Positions 1-5,069 of a stretch of DNA of 5,069 bases are shown one piece after another; position 1 is the stretch's first letter, and each line of letters starts with the position of its first letter. Under the pieces are notes generated by a model, which had not been told where the DNA came from, did not search any database, and was given only the letters and a program-made list of their open reading frames with translations. Source of the stretch: Polynucleobacter sp. (GTDB taxonomy: Bacteria > Pseudomonadota > Gammaproteobacteria > Burkholderiales > Burkholderiaceae). The position numbers and the translations under genes are program-made. Where the stretch lies: contig JALRHB010000101.1 in NCBI GenBank assembly GCA_023253245.1, positions 1-5,069 on the forward strand, in the 5' to 3' direction.

Positions 1-797
1 AAGGAAACCTTAGTAATCAGATATACCCTCTGGACAGCAAATATGAGGGCGTCCAAGGGTCCCAATCTCAGTTCAGTCCACTGCTCAGCAGGTAAGGGCT
101 GAGGCAATATTCCCAGCGCTTTCATGGGGTCGGAATCAGGCGTAATGAGGGGTAAATCTTCCCTCCTAAAAACTTTAGTAAAGCGACCCCCAGAGGAATC
201 TGTTAACTCCAAAGCAAACCCCTGCTCACCAGCTAAGGCATCGAGCAGATGCCAGCGCAAGGCATTCCAACTCACAATAGGGTCAAATTCTTGAGAGGCC
301 GGCAGTTCATCAGCATTGCCAGATAGCAATTTCCATCCCAGCACTTGATCATCTACCGCAAGCCCAAGCTTAGCGGCAACCGAACTTTCAGGGGGAGCCT
401 GCAGGCGAGCGGGTAGTTGCGGAACCCCGGTTATATAAATCACTGAAAATAAAACGATCGCCAGCAGAAAGTTGGCTAAAGGGCCTGCAGCCACAATCAA
501 AGAACGCTGCCATAGCGGCTTTACATCGAATGATGCCGAGCGATCGGCCTCATGAATAACTTGTTGACTATCTCTCCCATCGAGCAACTTGACATATCCA
601 CCCAGAGGAATAGAAGCAATAACCCACTCGGTCCCATTATTAGCGCGATAGGTATACAGCGGTTTTCCAAACCCCAAGGCAAAACGCAGGACTTTGACAC
701 CACATAAGCGAGCCACCGAGAAATGGCCATATTCATGAAAACTAACTAGCACACCGAGAGTGACTAAAAATGCAGCGAGAGTCATTAAAGCTTGCAT
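1..797 (-). CDS. rseP: RseP site-2 zinc metalloprotease, N-terminal part (runs off left edge)
   Basis: This is an inner-membrane site-2 protease that makes the second cut in anti-sigma factor RseA and so releases sigma-E; it also clears signal-peptide remnants. The frame is open from ATG 797 to base 1, giving 265 complete codons and no stop, so the 3' part lies outside the window. Seen in the protein: a first membrane segment (about 5-20) running into the zinc motif HEYGH (21-25), the loop LGGYVKLLDGRD (65-76), and the conserved AAGPLANF (103-110) opening a second membrane segment (about 98-122). A periplasmic PDZ-like region follows (about 130-232). The first His sits one residue earlier than in E. 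coli RseP, which supports this start; AGAG at 805-808, 7 nt upstream, fits as ribosome-binding site. A second ATG at 785 has no such site. Dxr stops 9 nt upstream. Oddly, residues 235-265 resemble the segment that normally follows a second PDZ domain, so one PDZ may be missing. Confidence 0.93.
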   Translation of the reverse strand, partial: MQALMTLAAFLVTLGVLVSFHEYGHFSVARLCGVKVLRFALGFGKPLYTYRANNGTEWVIASIPLGGYVKLLDGRDSQQVIHEADRSASFDVKPLWQRSLIVAAGPLANFLLAIVLFSVIYITGVPQLPARLQAPPESSVAAKLGLAVDDQVLGWKLLSGNADELPASQEFDPIVSWNALRWHLLDALAGEQGFALELTDSSGGRFTKVFRREDLPLITPDSDPMKALGILPQPLPAEQWTELRLGPLDALIFAVQRVYLITKVS

Positions 798-806
798 AGC
801 AATACT

Positions 807-1997
807 CTATCGAATGAAGCGTTGGACAAAATGGCGAGCCGTATCACGCGCTAGCCCATCCACCTGCAAAATAGTCTCTAAAGAATCTGCTTGAATCGGC
901 GCGACGGCATCCAGAGTGCGCTCCACGACCTGAGGAATTTTTAAATAGGGTAAGCCTGAGTCTAGAAAGGCTGCAACTGCAATCTCATTGGCCGCATTTA
1001 ATATCGCTGGGGCTGTACCTCCTATGCTTGCAGCAGAAAAAGCTAGATTCAGACAGGGAAATTGAGAAAAATTGGGCTCTAAAAAACTCAAGCTAGCTAA
1101 TTGAGTCAGATTCAATTGACTAACCCCCGCATCAATTCGTTCTGGCCATGCCAAGCCATAGGCAATGGGAGTGCGCATATCTGGCTGCCCCATTTGCGCT
1201 AGGACAGAGCCATCGCGATAACGAACCATGGAATGAACCACGCTTTGCGGATGAATAAGAACCTTGATCTTATCCAAAGGTAAACCAAATAACCAAAAAG
1301 CTTCAATCACTTCAAGCCCTTTGTTCATCATGGTTGCCGAATCCACTGAAATCTTTCGGCCCATCACCCAGTTCGGATGAGCGCAAGCTTGTTCAGGCGT
1401 AATGTCTGACAAACTAGAAACTGGCAAATCTCGAAATGGACCTCCCGATGCTGTTAACCAGAGTTCCTCCACCCCAAAATGATCTGAAGGCGATTGTGTA
1501 AAGCGATCGGGTAGACATTGAAAAATGGCATTGTGTTCGCTATCAATCGGGAGCAATTCACCGCCACCCTCCTTCATGGCCTGCATAAATAAATTGCCCG
1601 ACATTACAAGAGCCTCTTTATTTGCTAGTAATACCCGTTTACCAGCTTTGGCTGCAGCAAGCGTAGGCATCAAACCAGCCGCACCAACAATGGCAGCCAT
1701 TACGGTATCGCACCCAGATTCAGTTACTGCGGTAATGAGAGCTTGCGAACCATAGAGCACTTGAGTAGAGCTTTGTTGCGCTTGAAGCAATTGACTCAGT
1801 TGAGTAGCGCCCTGCGCATCGGCAACCACTGCTATTCGCGGATTGAATTCAAGGCATTGGGCAGCCAGTCGCTCGATTTGTGTAGCCGCAGTGAGTGCAA
1901 GGACTTTAAAGCGATTGGGATGTGCTCGAATAACATCTAAGGTATTCACCCCGATCGAACCTGTAGACCCCAGAATGGCGACCTGTCTGACAAGCAT
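807..1997 (-). CDS. dxr: 1-deoxy-D-xylulose 5-phosphate reductoisomerase
   Basis: This cytosolic enzyme catalyses the first committed step of the MEP isoprenoid pathway: isomerisation and NADPH-dependent reduction of DXP to 2-C-methyl-D-erythritol 4-phosphate. At 396 residues it has the usual family length. Seen: the NADPH-binding loop GSTGSIG (10-16), LLANKEALV (123-131), the metal site DSEHNA (152-157, with Asp152 and Glu154), and the substrate loop TASGGPF (182-188). HPNW follows at 207-210, and ATMMNKGLE (221-229) supplies Lys226 and the third metal ligand Glu229. HPQSVVHSMVRY (249-260) is also typical. All catalytic residues known from the E. coli enzyme are present. Residues 64-80 are unusually rich in Gln and Ser, a region that varies in the family. 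The ATG shares one base with the cdsA stop (TAATG), so translation is probably coupled; a weak GGA lies about 8 nt upstream. It supplies the isoprenoid precursors that UppS, encoded two genes upstream, elongates. Confidence 0.97.
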   Translation of the reverse strand: MLVRQVAILGSTGSIGVNTLDVIRAHPNRFKVLALTAATQIERLAAQCLEFNPRIAVVADAQGATQLSQLLQAQQSSTQVLYGSQALITAVTESGCDTVMAAIVGAAGLMPTLAAAKAGKRVLLANKEALVMSGNLFMQAMKEGGGELLPIDSEHNAIFQCLPDRFTQSPSDHFGVEELWLTASGGPFRDLPVSSLSDITPEQACAHPNWVMGRKISVDSATMMNKGLEVIEAFWLFGLPLDKIKVLIHPQSVVHSMVRYRDGSVLAQMGQPDMRTPIAYGLAWPERIDAGVSQLNLTQLASLSFLEPNFSQFPCLNLAFSAASIGGTAPAILNAANEIAVAAFLDSGLPYLKIPQVVERTLDAVAPIQADSLETILQVDGLARDTARHFVQRFIR

Positions 1998-2824
1998 TAA
2001 ATCAATCCAGCTAGTAAAGCCGCAATCGGCATTGTTGGAATTAAGGCATCAACACGATCCAAGACGCCACCGTGACCCGGCAATAAATGACTACTATCTT
2101 TGACCCCTGCCAAGCGTTTCAGTTGAGACTCAAAAAGATCTCCAAAGATACTAAAAGCTGTCAAGACGGTGACCATTACAAACATTGGCACCCAACCAAA
2201 ACGAATGGCCCATGCGCCAAATAGAGTATCACCCAGGGGTAAAAAAGCAACACACAAGAATGCATAGAGGTAGCACAGTAACAAACCACCAAGGGCGCCC
2301 TCGATAGATTTACCAGGGCTGATTTGAGCTGCTAATTTACGTTTTCCAAATGCTTTACCAACAAAGTAAGCGCCGATATCAGCAACCCACACTAAGGCCA
2401 TGGCACTGAGCAAAAATACCAAACCTAACTCACGTAAAAATACGAGCGCAAACCAAGCGGCCGGAAGAATGATGAGTCCCAAAACGCTATAAAAGGGTTT
2501 GAATTTTTGCAAAGAGAGATGCATTCCCTTAGCCAATATGAATGGCGCAACAAAAAACCAAAATAGCACCGCCATGACTAATAAGGCGAATTGCCAGGTG
2601 ACTGCTTGCATACCGAGCAACAATAAGATGATCACTAGGCAAAATAAAGCATATAGCCAAGCAGCAAATTTAGCTTCCGGAGCTATCATCCGACTCCATT
2701 CCCAGGCCGCAGCAATCAGCGCCACCAGAAAAAATAAGCCGAGATAAAAAGCAGGCAGTAAAAATAAGATTGGAAGCAATATCGCCAGCAAGACAGTGGC
2801 GGTAATGACACGGGTTTTTAACAT
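1997..2824 (-). CDS. cdsA: Phosphatidate cytidylyltransferase (CDP-diglyceride synthase)
   Basis: This integral inner-membrane enzyme turns phosphatidic acid and CTP into CDP-diacylglycerol, the precursor of phosphatidylethanolamine, phosphatidylglycerol and cardiolipin. The 275-residue protein is very hydrophobic, with about eight membrane segments (roughly 8-25, 26-40, 54-72, 76-96, 112-130, 133-150, 176-196 and 210-228, judged by eye). The CDS family signature is complete at 233-259: Ser233, Lys236-Arg237, Lys242-Asp243, His251-Gly-Gly253, Asp256-Arg257 and Asp259. Upstream of it are DIGAYFVGKAFGKRKL (149-164) and ISPGKSIEG (168-176), both typical. The start resembles the E. coli N-terminus (MLK then a hydrophobic run). 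The 18-nt gap after uppS has no good Shine-Dalgarno sequence, so initiation may rely on coupling to uppS translation. Its stop overlaps the dxr start by one base. Confidence 0.96.
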   Translation of the reverse strand: MLKTRVITATVLLAILLPILFLLPAFYLGLFFLVALIAAAWEWSRMIAPEAKFAAWLYALFCLVIILLLLGMQAVTWQFALLVMAVLFWFFVAPFILAKGMHLSLQKFKPFYSVLGLIILPAAWFALVFLRELGLVFLLSAMALVWVADIGAYFVGKAFGKRKLAAQISPGKSIEGALGGLLLCYLYAFLCVAFLPLGDTLFGAWAIRFGWVPMFVMVTVLTAFSIFGDLFESQLKRLAGVKDSSHLLPGHGGVLDRVDALIPTMPIAALLAGLI

Positions 2825-2842
2825 AAGGGGTTTAGCCCAAGC

Positions 2843-3616
2843 TTAGACGGCATCACTCATCGACTCAGAAGCAAGCTGAGCACTTGTACGGCCAAAACGG
2901 CGTTCACGCTGACTAAACCATTCAAAAGCTTTATGCAACTCAGCTTCATCAAAGTCAGGCCAAAGCACATCAGTAAAATACAGCTCGGTATACGCTAATT
3001 GCCATAATAAAAAATTGCTAACGCGCTGCTCACCACCTGTTCGGATGAAAAGATCAGGTTCCGGAGCGTATGCCATCGATAAATAAGGTTGGAGTAATTC
3101 TTCAGAAACTTGCTCGGGCTTTAGATTTGGGTTGTGCGCCAAACACTGACGCATCGCTTGCAAAATATCCCAGCGACCACCATAGTTAGCGGCTATCGTA
3201 AACGTCAATCCCTTGCAAGCAGATGTTTTTTCTTCAGAAAACTTTACCATCTCCTGAATAGCAGTATCAAAACGACTCAAGTCACCAATCAACCGCAAAG
3301 CAATATCATTTTCAGCCAAACGAGATACTTCACTTTTAAGAGACTTCAGAAAAAGCTTCATTAAAAAGCCCACCTCTTCCGGTGGGCGACGCCAATTCTC
3401 AGAGCTAAAAGCAAACACAGTTAGATATTCAACTCCCAAACGGCGGCATTCTTGAACAACTTTGCGCACAGCCGTAAGACCTTCAGAGTGCCCCGCCACT
3501 CTTGGCATAAAACGCTTACTTGCCCAACGTCCATTGCCATCCATGATGATGGCGACGTGCCTTGGAATAGCGCGCACCTCTGGAACAACTAAGGTGGAGC
3601 TGGCGTGCTGGGTCAT
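2843..3616 (-). CDS. uppS: Undecaprenyl diphosphate synthase (cis-prenyltransferase)
   Basis: This cytosolic, membrane-associated cis-prenyltransferase adds eight isopentenyl units to farnesyl diphosphate, making the C55 carrier for peptidoglycan and O-antigen. Seen (257-residue form): HVAIIMDGNGRWA (20-32) with catalytic Asp26, GH at 42-43, FSSENW (70-75), and DLFIRTGGEQR (188-198) with Arg192, Arg198 and Ser200 for the diphosphate. Glu211 in LAYTEL is the likely metal ligand. An in-frame TTG at 3628 would add four residues, but nothing resembling a ribosome-binding site precedes it. ATG 3616 has GAG 7 nt upstream and puts the catalytic Asp at position 26, as in E. coli, so it is preferred. 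The length is close to the E. coli protein (253). It lies 30 nt after frr and 18 nt before cdsA. A terminator-like hairpin lies within the gene at 3363-3387. Confidence 0.96.
   Translation of the reverse strand: MTQHASSTLVVPEVRAIPRHVAIIMDGNGRWASKRFMPRVAGHSEGLTAVRKVVQECRRLGVEYLTVFAFSSENWRRPPEEVGFLMKLFLKSLKSEVSRLAENDIALRLIGDLSRFDTAIQEMVKFSEEKTSACKGLTFTIAANYGGRWDILQAMRQCLAHNPNLKPEQVSEELLQPYLSMAYAPEPDLFIRTGGEQRVSNFLLWQLAYTELYFTDVLWPDFDEAELHKAFEWFSQRERRFGRTSAQLASESMSDAV
3363..3387 (-). other. Terminator-shaped hairpin inside uppS, sense direction
   Basis: On the coding strand a perfect 7-bp, GC-rich stem (GCCCACC / GGTGGGC, arms at 3387-3381 and 3374-3368) with a 6-nt loop GGAAGA is followed directly by TTTTT (3367-3363). 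This is the layout of an intrinsic terminator. It falls in codons for residues 77-85 (RPPEEVGFL), a conserved stretch of UppS, so it may be a chance effect of the protein sequence. Translating ribosomes would normally mask it. Whether it terminates anything is unknown. Confidence 0.35.
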
Positions 3617-3623
3617 AAAAATA

Positions 3624-3626
3624 CTC
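3624..3626 (-). promoter_or_regulatory. Ribosome-binding site deciding the uppS start
   Basis: GAG lies 7 nt upstream of ATG 3616. It overlaps the alternative TTG codon at 3626-3628, whose own upstream bases contain no purine-rich match. The motif is short, so this favours the ATG but does not prove it. Confidence 0.45.
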
Positions 3627-3646
3627 AATAGAAATCAGCTTGACGA

Positions 3647-4207
3647 CTAAACCGTCATGATCTCTTTTTCTTTTTCTGCAACGATCTTGTCAATCTCTAC
3701 AACAGCCCGATCTGTCATCTTCTGAATATCATCTGTAGCACGACGCTCTTCATCTTCAGAAATTTCTTTGTCTTTAGTCAGGCGCTTGAGATGCTCGTTA
3801 GCATCGCGACGTAAATTACGCACGGCAATCTTGCTTTCTTCGCCCTCATTTTTAACCACCTTAGTTAAGTCACGACGACGCTCTTCAGTTAGCGCTGGCA
3901 TAGGCACACGAATAACCGTACCCTGCGAGGATGGATTAAGACCTAGATCGGAATCCCGAATAGCCTTCTCAACAGCTGCCACCATCGTTTTTTCAAAAGG
4001 CTGAACATTAATCGTGCGGGCATCAGCCAAGCCCAAGTTGGCTACCTGACTCAAGGGGGTTGGGTTACCGTAATATTCCACTTGAATATGTTCCAAGATT
4101 CCAGGATTCGCGCGACCAGAACGAATCTTGGCCAGATTAGCTTTCAAAGCCTCAAGAGACTTTTGCATCTTTTGATCTGTGGTGGTTTTAATTTCTGCTG
4201 CGGACAT
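3647..4207 (-). CDS. frr: Ribosome recycling factor
   Basis: This soluble factor works with EF-G and IF3 to split the post-termination ribosome and release mRNA and tRNA. The 186-residue form is close to the E. coli length (185). Seen: KIRSGRANP (27-35) in the long helix of domain I, VEYYGNPTPL (43-52) leading into domain II, SDLGLNPSSQG (86-96), and RVPMPALTEERR (100-111). RNLRRDAN (130-137) holds the arginines that contact the ribosome, and the C-terminal helix is rich in Lys and Glu. A TTG at 4210 lies in frame one codon earlier, but it sits only 1 nt after the AGGAGG sequence; ATG 4207, 4 nt after it, is the likelier start. It lies 11 nt after pyrH, an order common in many bacteria. Confidence 0.97.
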   Translation of the reverse strand: MSAAEIKTTTDQKMQKSLEALKANLAKIRSGRANPGILEHIQVEYYGNPTPLSQVANLGLADARTINVQPFEKTMVAAVEKAIRDSDLGLNPSSQGTVIRVPMPALTEERRRDLTKVVKNEGEESKIAVRNLRRDANEHLKRLTKDKEISEDEERRATDDIQKMTDRAVVEIDKIVAEKEKEIMTV

Positions 4208-4211
4208 CAAG

Positions 4212-4217
4212 CCTCCT
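4212..4217 (-). promoter_or_regulatory. Strong Shine-Dalgarno sequence of frr
   Basis: AGGAGG, a full match to the core anti-Shine-Dalgarno partner, lies 4 nt before ATG 4207 and only 1 nt before the alternative TTG. It is the strongest ribosome-binding site in the window. It begins one base after the pyrH stop, and pyrH ends in the tandem in-frame stops TAA TAG, the second of which overlaps this site. Confidence 0.85.
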
Positions 4218-4218
4218 A

Positions 4219-4929
4219 TTAAACATGTACTAAAGTGCCCTCAGGCTCACCTTGAACCACGCGCATTAGAGCGCCTGGCTTAAGAATTGAAAACACCTTA
4301 ATTGGTAATTTGCGATCGCGACACAAAGCAAATGCAGTGGCATCCATCACTTGCAAGTTCTTGATGAGAGCTTCATCAAAAGTAATCGTCTTGTATAAGG
4401 TTGCACTAGGATCCTTAACAGGATCTGCACTATAGATACCATCAACCTTAGTAGCTTTGAGCATAACCTCTACACCCATTTCCGCACCACGCAGTGCCGC
4501 TGCAGTATCAGTAGTAAAGAAAGGGTTACCAGTACCAGCGGCAAAAATAACTACCTTGCCTTCGCTCAGTGCGCGTATTGCACGAGGGCGAATGTAGGGC
4601 TCAACCACCTGATCCATTCGAAGAGCGGACTGCACCCTTGCCTCAACTCCTTTTTGACGCAAAGCATCTTGAAGAGCGAGAGAATTCATCATGGTGGCAA
4701 GCATACCCATGTAATCCGCTGTGGCACGATCCATGCCAGCCGCACCACCTGCAACACCGCGAAAAATATTGCCGCCTCCAATCACAATCGCTAGCTCCAC
4801 CCCACTATTAACTACATCTGCAATTTCTTTAACCATGGAGTCAATAGTGACTGGATTGATCCCGAAAGCATCATCCCCCATCAGGGCTTCACCAGAGAGT
4901 TTTAAGAGAACACGTTTGTAGGCTGGCAT
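4219..4929 (-). CDS. pyrH: UMP kinase (uridylate kinase)
   Basis: This cytosolic hexameric kinase of the amino-acid kinase family phosphorylates UMP to UDP with ATP, feeding RNA, UDP-sugar and CTP synthesis; bacterial enzymes are typically inhibited by UTP and activated by GTP. The 236-residue protein is close to the E. coli length (241). Seen: KLSGEAL (10-16), the nucleotide-binding loop IGGGNIFRG (50-58), Asp67 and RATADYMGMLAT (68-79) of the UMP site, AGTGNPFFTTDTAA (131-144), KATKVDGIY (158-166), and MDATA (195-199). ATG 4929 matches the expected N-terminus; only a weak GGA, 10 nt upstream, serves as ribosome-binding site. It is the first gene after a terminator and a promoter, so it probably leads the operon. 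CTP made from its product is a substrate of CdsA, encoded three genes downstream. Confidence 0.97.
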   Translation of the reverse strand: MPAYKRVLLKLSGEALMGDDAFGINPVTIDSMVKEIADVVNSGVELAIVIGGGNIFRGVAGGAAGMDRATADYMGMLATMMNSLALQDALRQKGVEARVQSALRMDQVVEPYIRPRAIRALSEGKVVIFAAGTGNPFFTTDTAAALRGAEMGVEVMLKATKVDGIYSADPVKDPSATLYKTITFDEALIKNLQVMDATAFALCRDRKLPIKVFSILKPGALMRVVQGEPEGTLVHV

Positions 4930-4945
4930 CGTTATGTTTTCCGTA

Positions 4946-4971
4946 ATTTGCTCAGCAAATGGTTGCTTAGC
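4946..4971 (-). repeat. Direct repeat and dyad in the pyrH leader
   Basis: On the coding strand GCTAAGCAA (4971-4963) is repeated as GCTGAGCAA (4956-4948), with 8 of 9 bases the same at a 15-nt period. The second copy lies inside a perfect 15-bp dyad ATTTGCT-G-AGCAAAT (4960-4946). The dyad ends 16 nt before the pyrH ATG. As DNA it looks like a protein-binding site; as RNA it would give only a 5-bp, AU-rich stem. No known operator is recognised. Confidence 0.4.
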
Positions 4972-5007
4972 TTATTGATCTTTAAGTACTTTTAATAATC
5001 TTCTCGA

Positions 5008-5037
5008 ATTATAAAGGGCTTAGGACAGATCAAACAA
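5008..5037 (-). promoter_or_regulatory. Predicted sigma-70 promoter of pyrH operon
   Basis: A perfect -10 hexamer TATAAT (5013-5008) has a poor -35 candidate TTGTTT (5037-5032) at 18-nt spacing, matching TTGACA at three positions. Transcription should start near 5001, giving a leader of about 70 nt. The position just after the terminator and before the first gene of the operon supports the call. The -35 candidate falls in the T-run of the terminator. Confidence 0.65.
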
Positions 5038-5069
5038 AAGGGCATAGAAACATTGGTTTCTATGCCCTT
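5032..5069 (-). terminator. Intrinsic terminator of the upstream gene (probably tsf)
   Basis: On the minus strand the arms AAGGGCATAGAAAC (5069-5056) and GTTTCTATGCCCTT (5051-5038) pair perfectly over 14 bp around the loop CAAT, and the run continues as TTGTTT (5037-5032), giving TTTTGTTT after the last C. This fits rho-independent termination of a minus-strand gene entering from the right. The stem reaches the window edge and may extend further. That the upstream gene is tsf is inferred from known gene order only. Confidence 0.85.

Noticed and set aside
521..736. Minus-strand frame of 71 codons
   Set aside because: It lies inside rseP in another frame. The rseP frame carries the HEYGH zinc motif and family signatures, while this one shows nothing recognisable.
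1794..1805. Inverted repeat ACTCA-GT-TGAGT
   Set aside because: It lies within the Gln-rich coding stretch of dxr, with 5-bp arms and a 2-nt centre; chance is sufficient explanation.
1525..2103. Plus-strand open frames of 65-86 codons (1525-1755, 1743-1940, 1843-2103)
   Set aside because: They are antisense to dxr and the end of cdsA, have no clear ribosome-binding site and no family features; they are shadows of the real genes.
2825..2840. GGG-CTAAA-CCC hairpin before cdsA
   Set aside because: The stem is only 3 bp, too short to count as a structure or a terminator.
4569..4921. Plus-strand open frames of 80 and 66 codons antisense to pyrH
   Set aside because: They overlap fully conserved pyrH coding sequence and their products have no recognisable features.
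4984..4991. Palindrome AAGTACTT in the pyrH leader
   Set aside because: An 8-bp palindrome in AT-rich sequence is expected by chance, and its flanks do not extend the symmetry.
1..5069. Mobile element, CRISPR array, tRNA or defence genes
   Set aside because: No repeats of the right kind, no integrase or transposase, no tRNA-like fold; nearly every base is covered by a conserved housekeeping operon.

Overview
The window is a compact bacterial housekeeping operon read entirely on the minus strand. From right to left it holds pyrH (UMP kinase), frr (ribosome recycling factor), uppS (undecaprenyl diphosphate synthase), cdsA (phosphatidate cytidylyltransferase), dxr (DXP reductoisomerase) and the first 265 codons of rseP (site-2 protease), which runs off the left edge. 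This gene order is the one known from Betaproteobacteria (tsf-pyrH-frr-uppS-cdsA-dxr-rseP-bamA). The base composition looks AT-richer than most Burkholderiales, judged by eye, and the proteins look Burkholderiaceae-like. A small-genome freshwater lineage such as Polynucleobacter is a reasonable guess, made from memory and not from a search.

Right edge (4930-5069): there is no gene here. A perfect 14-bp stem followed by a T-rich run looks like the intrinsic terminator of the upstream gene, probably tsf. It is followed at once by a consensus TATAAT -10 box whose only plausible -35 overlaps the terminator's T-run. The roughly 70-nt leader before pyrH carries an imperfect 15-nt-spaced direct repeat and a 15-bp dyad.

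Genes 4929 to 1: the spacings are 11, 30, 18, -1 and 9 nt, so this is probably one transcription unit. The work runs from pyrimidine nucleotide supply and ribosome recycling to envelope building. Dxr starts the MEP isoprenoid pathway, and UppS turns its products into the C55 lipid carrier. CdsA makes CDP-diacylglycerol for phospholipids. RseP releases the envelope stress response. Two starts were moved from in-frame TTG codons to nearby ATGs on ribosome-binding-site grounds (uppS and frr).

Nothing points to an undescribed system or a mobile element. The two observations most worth checking are the RseP, which seems to go directly from its first PDZ domain to the segment that normally follows the second, and a terminator-shaped hairpin with a T5 run inside uppS in the sense direction.
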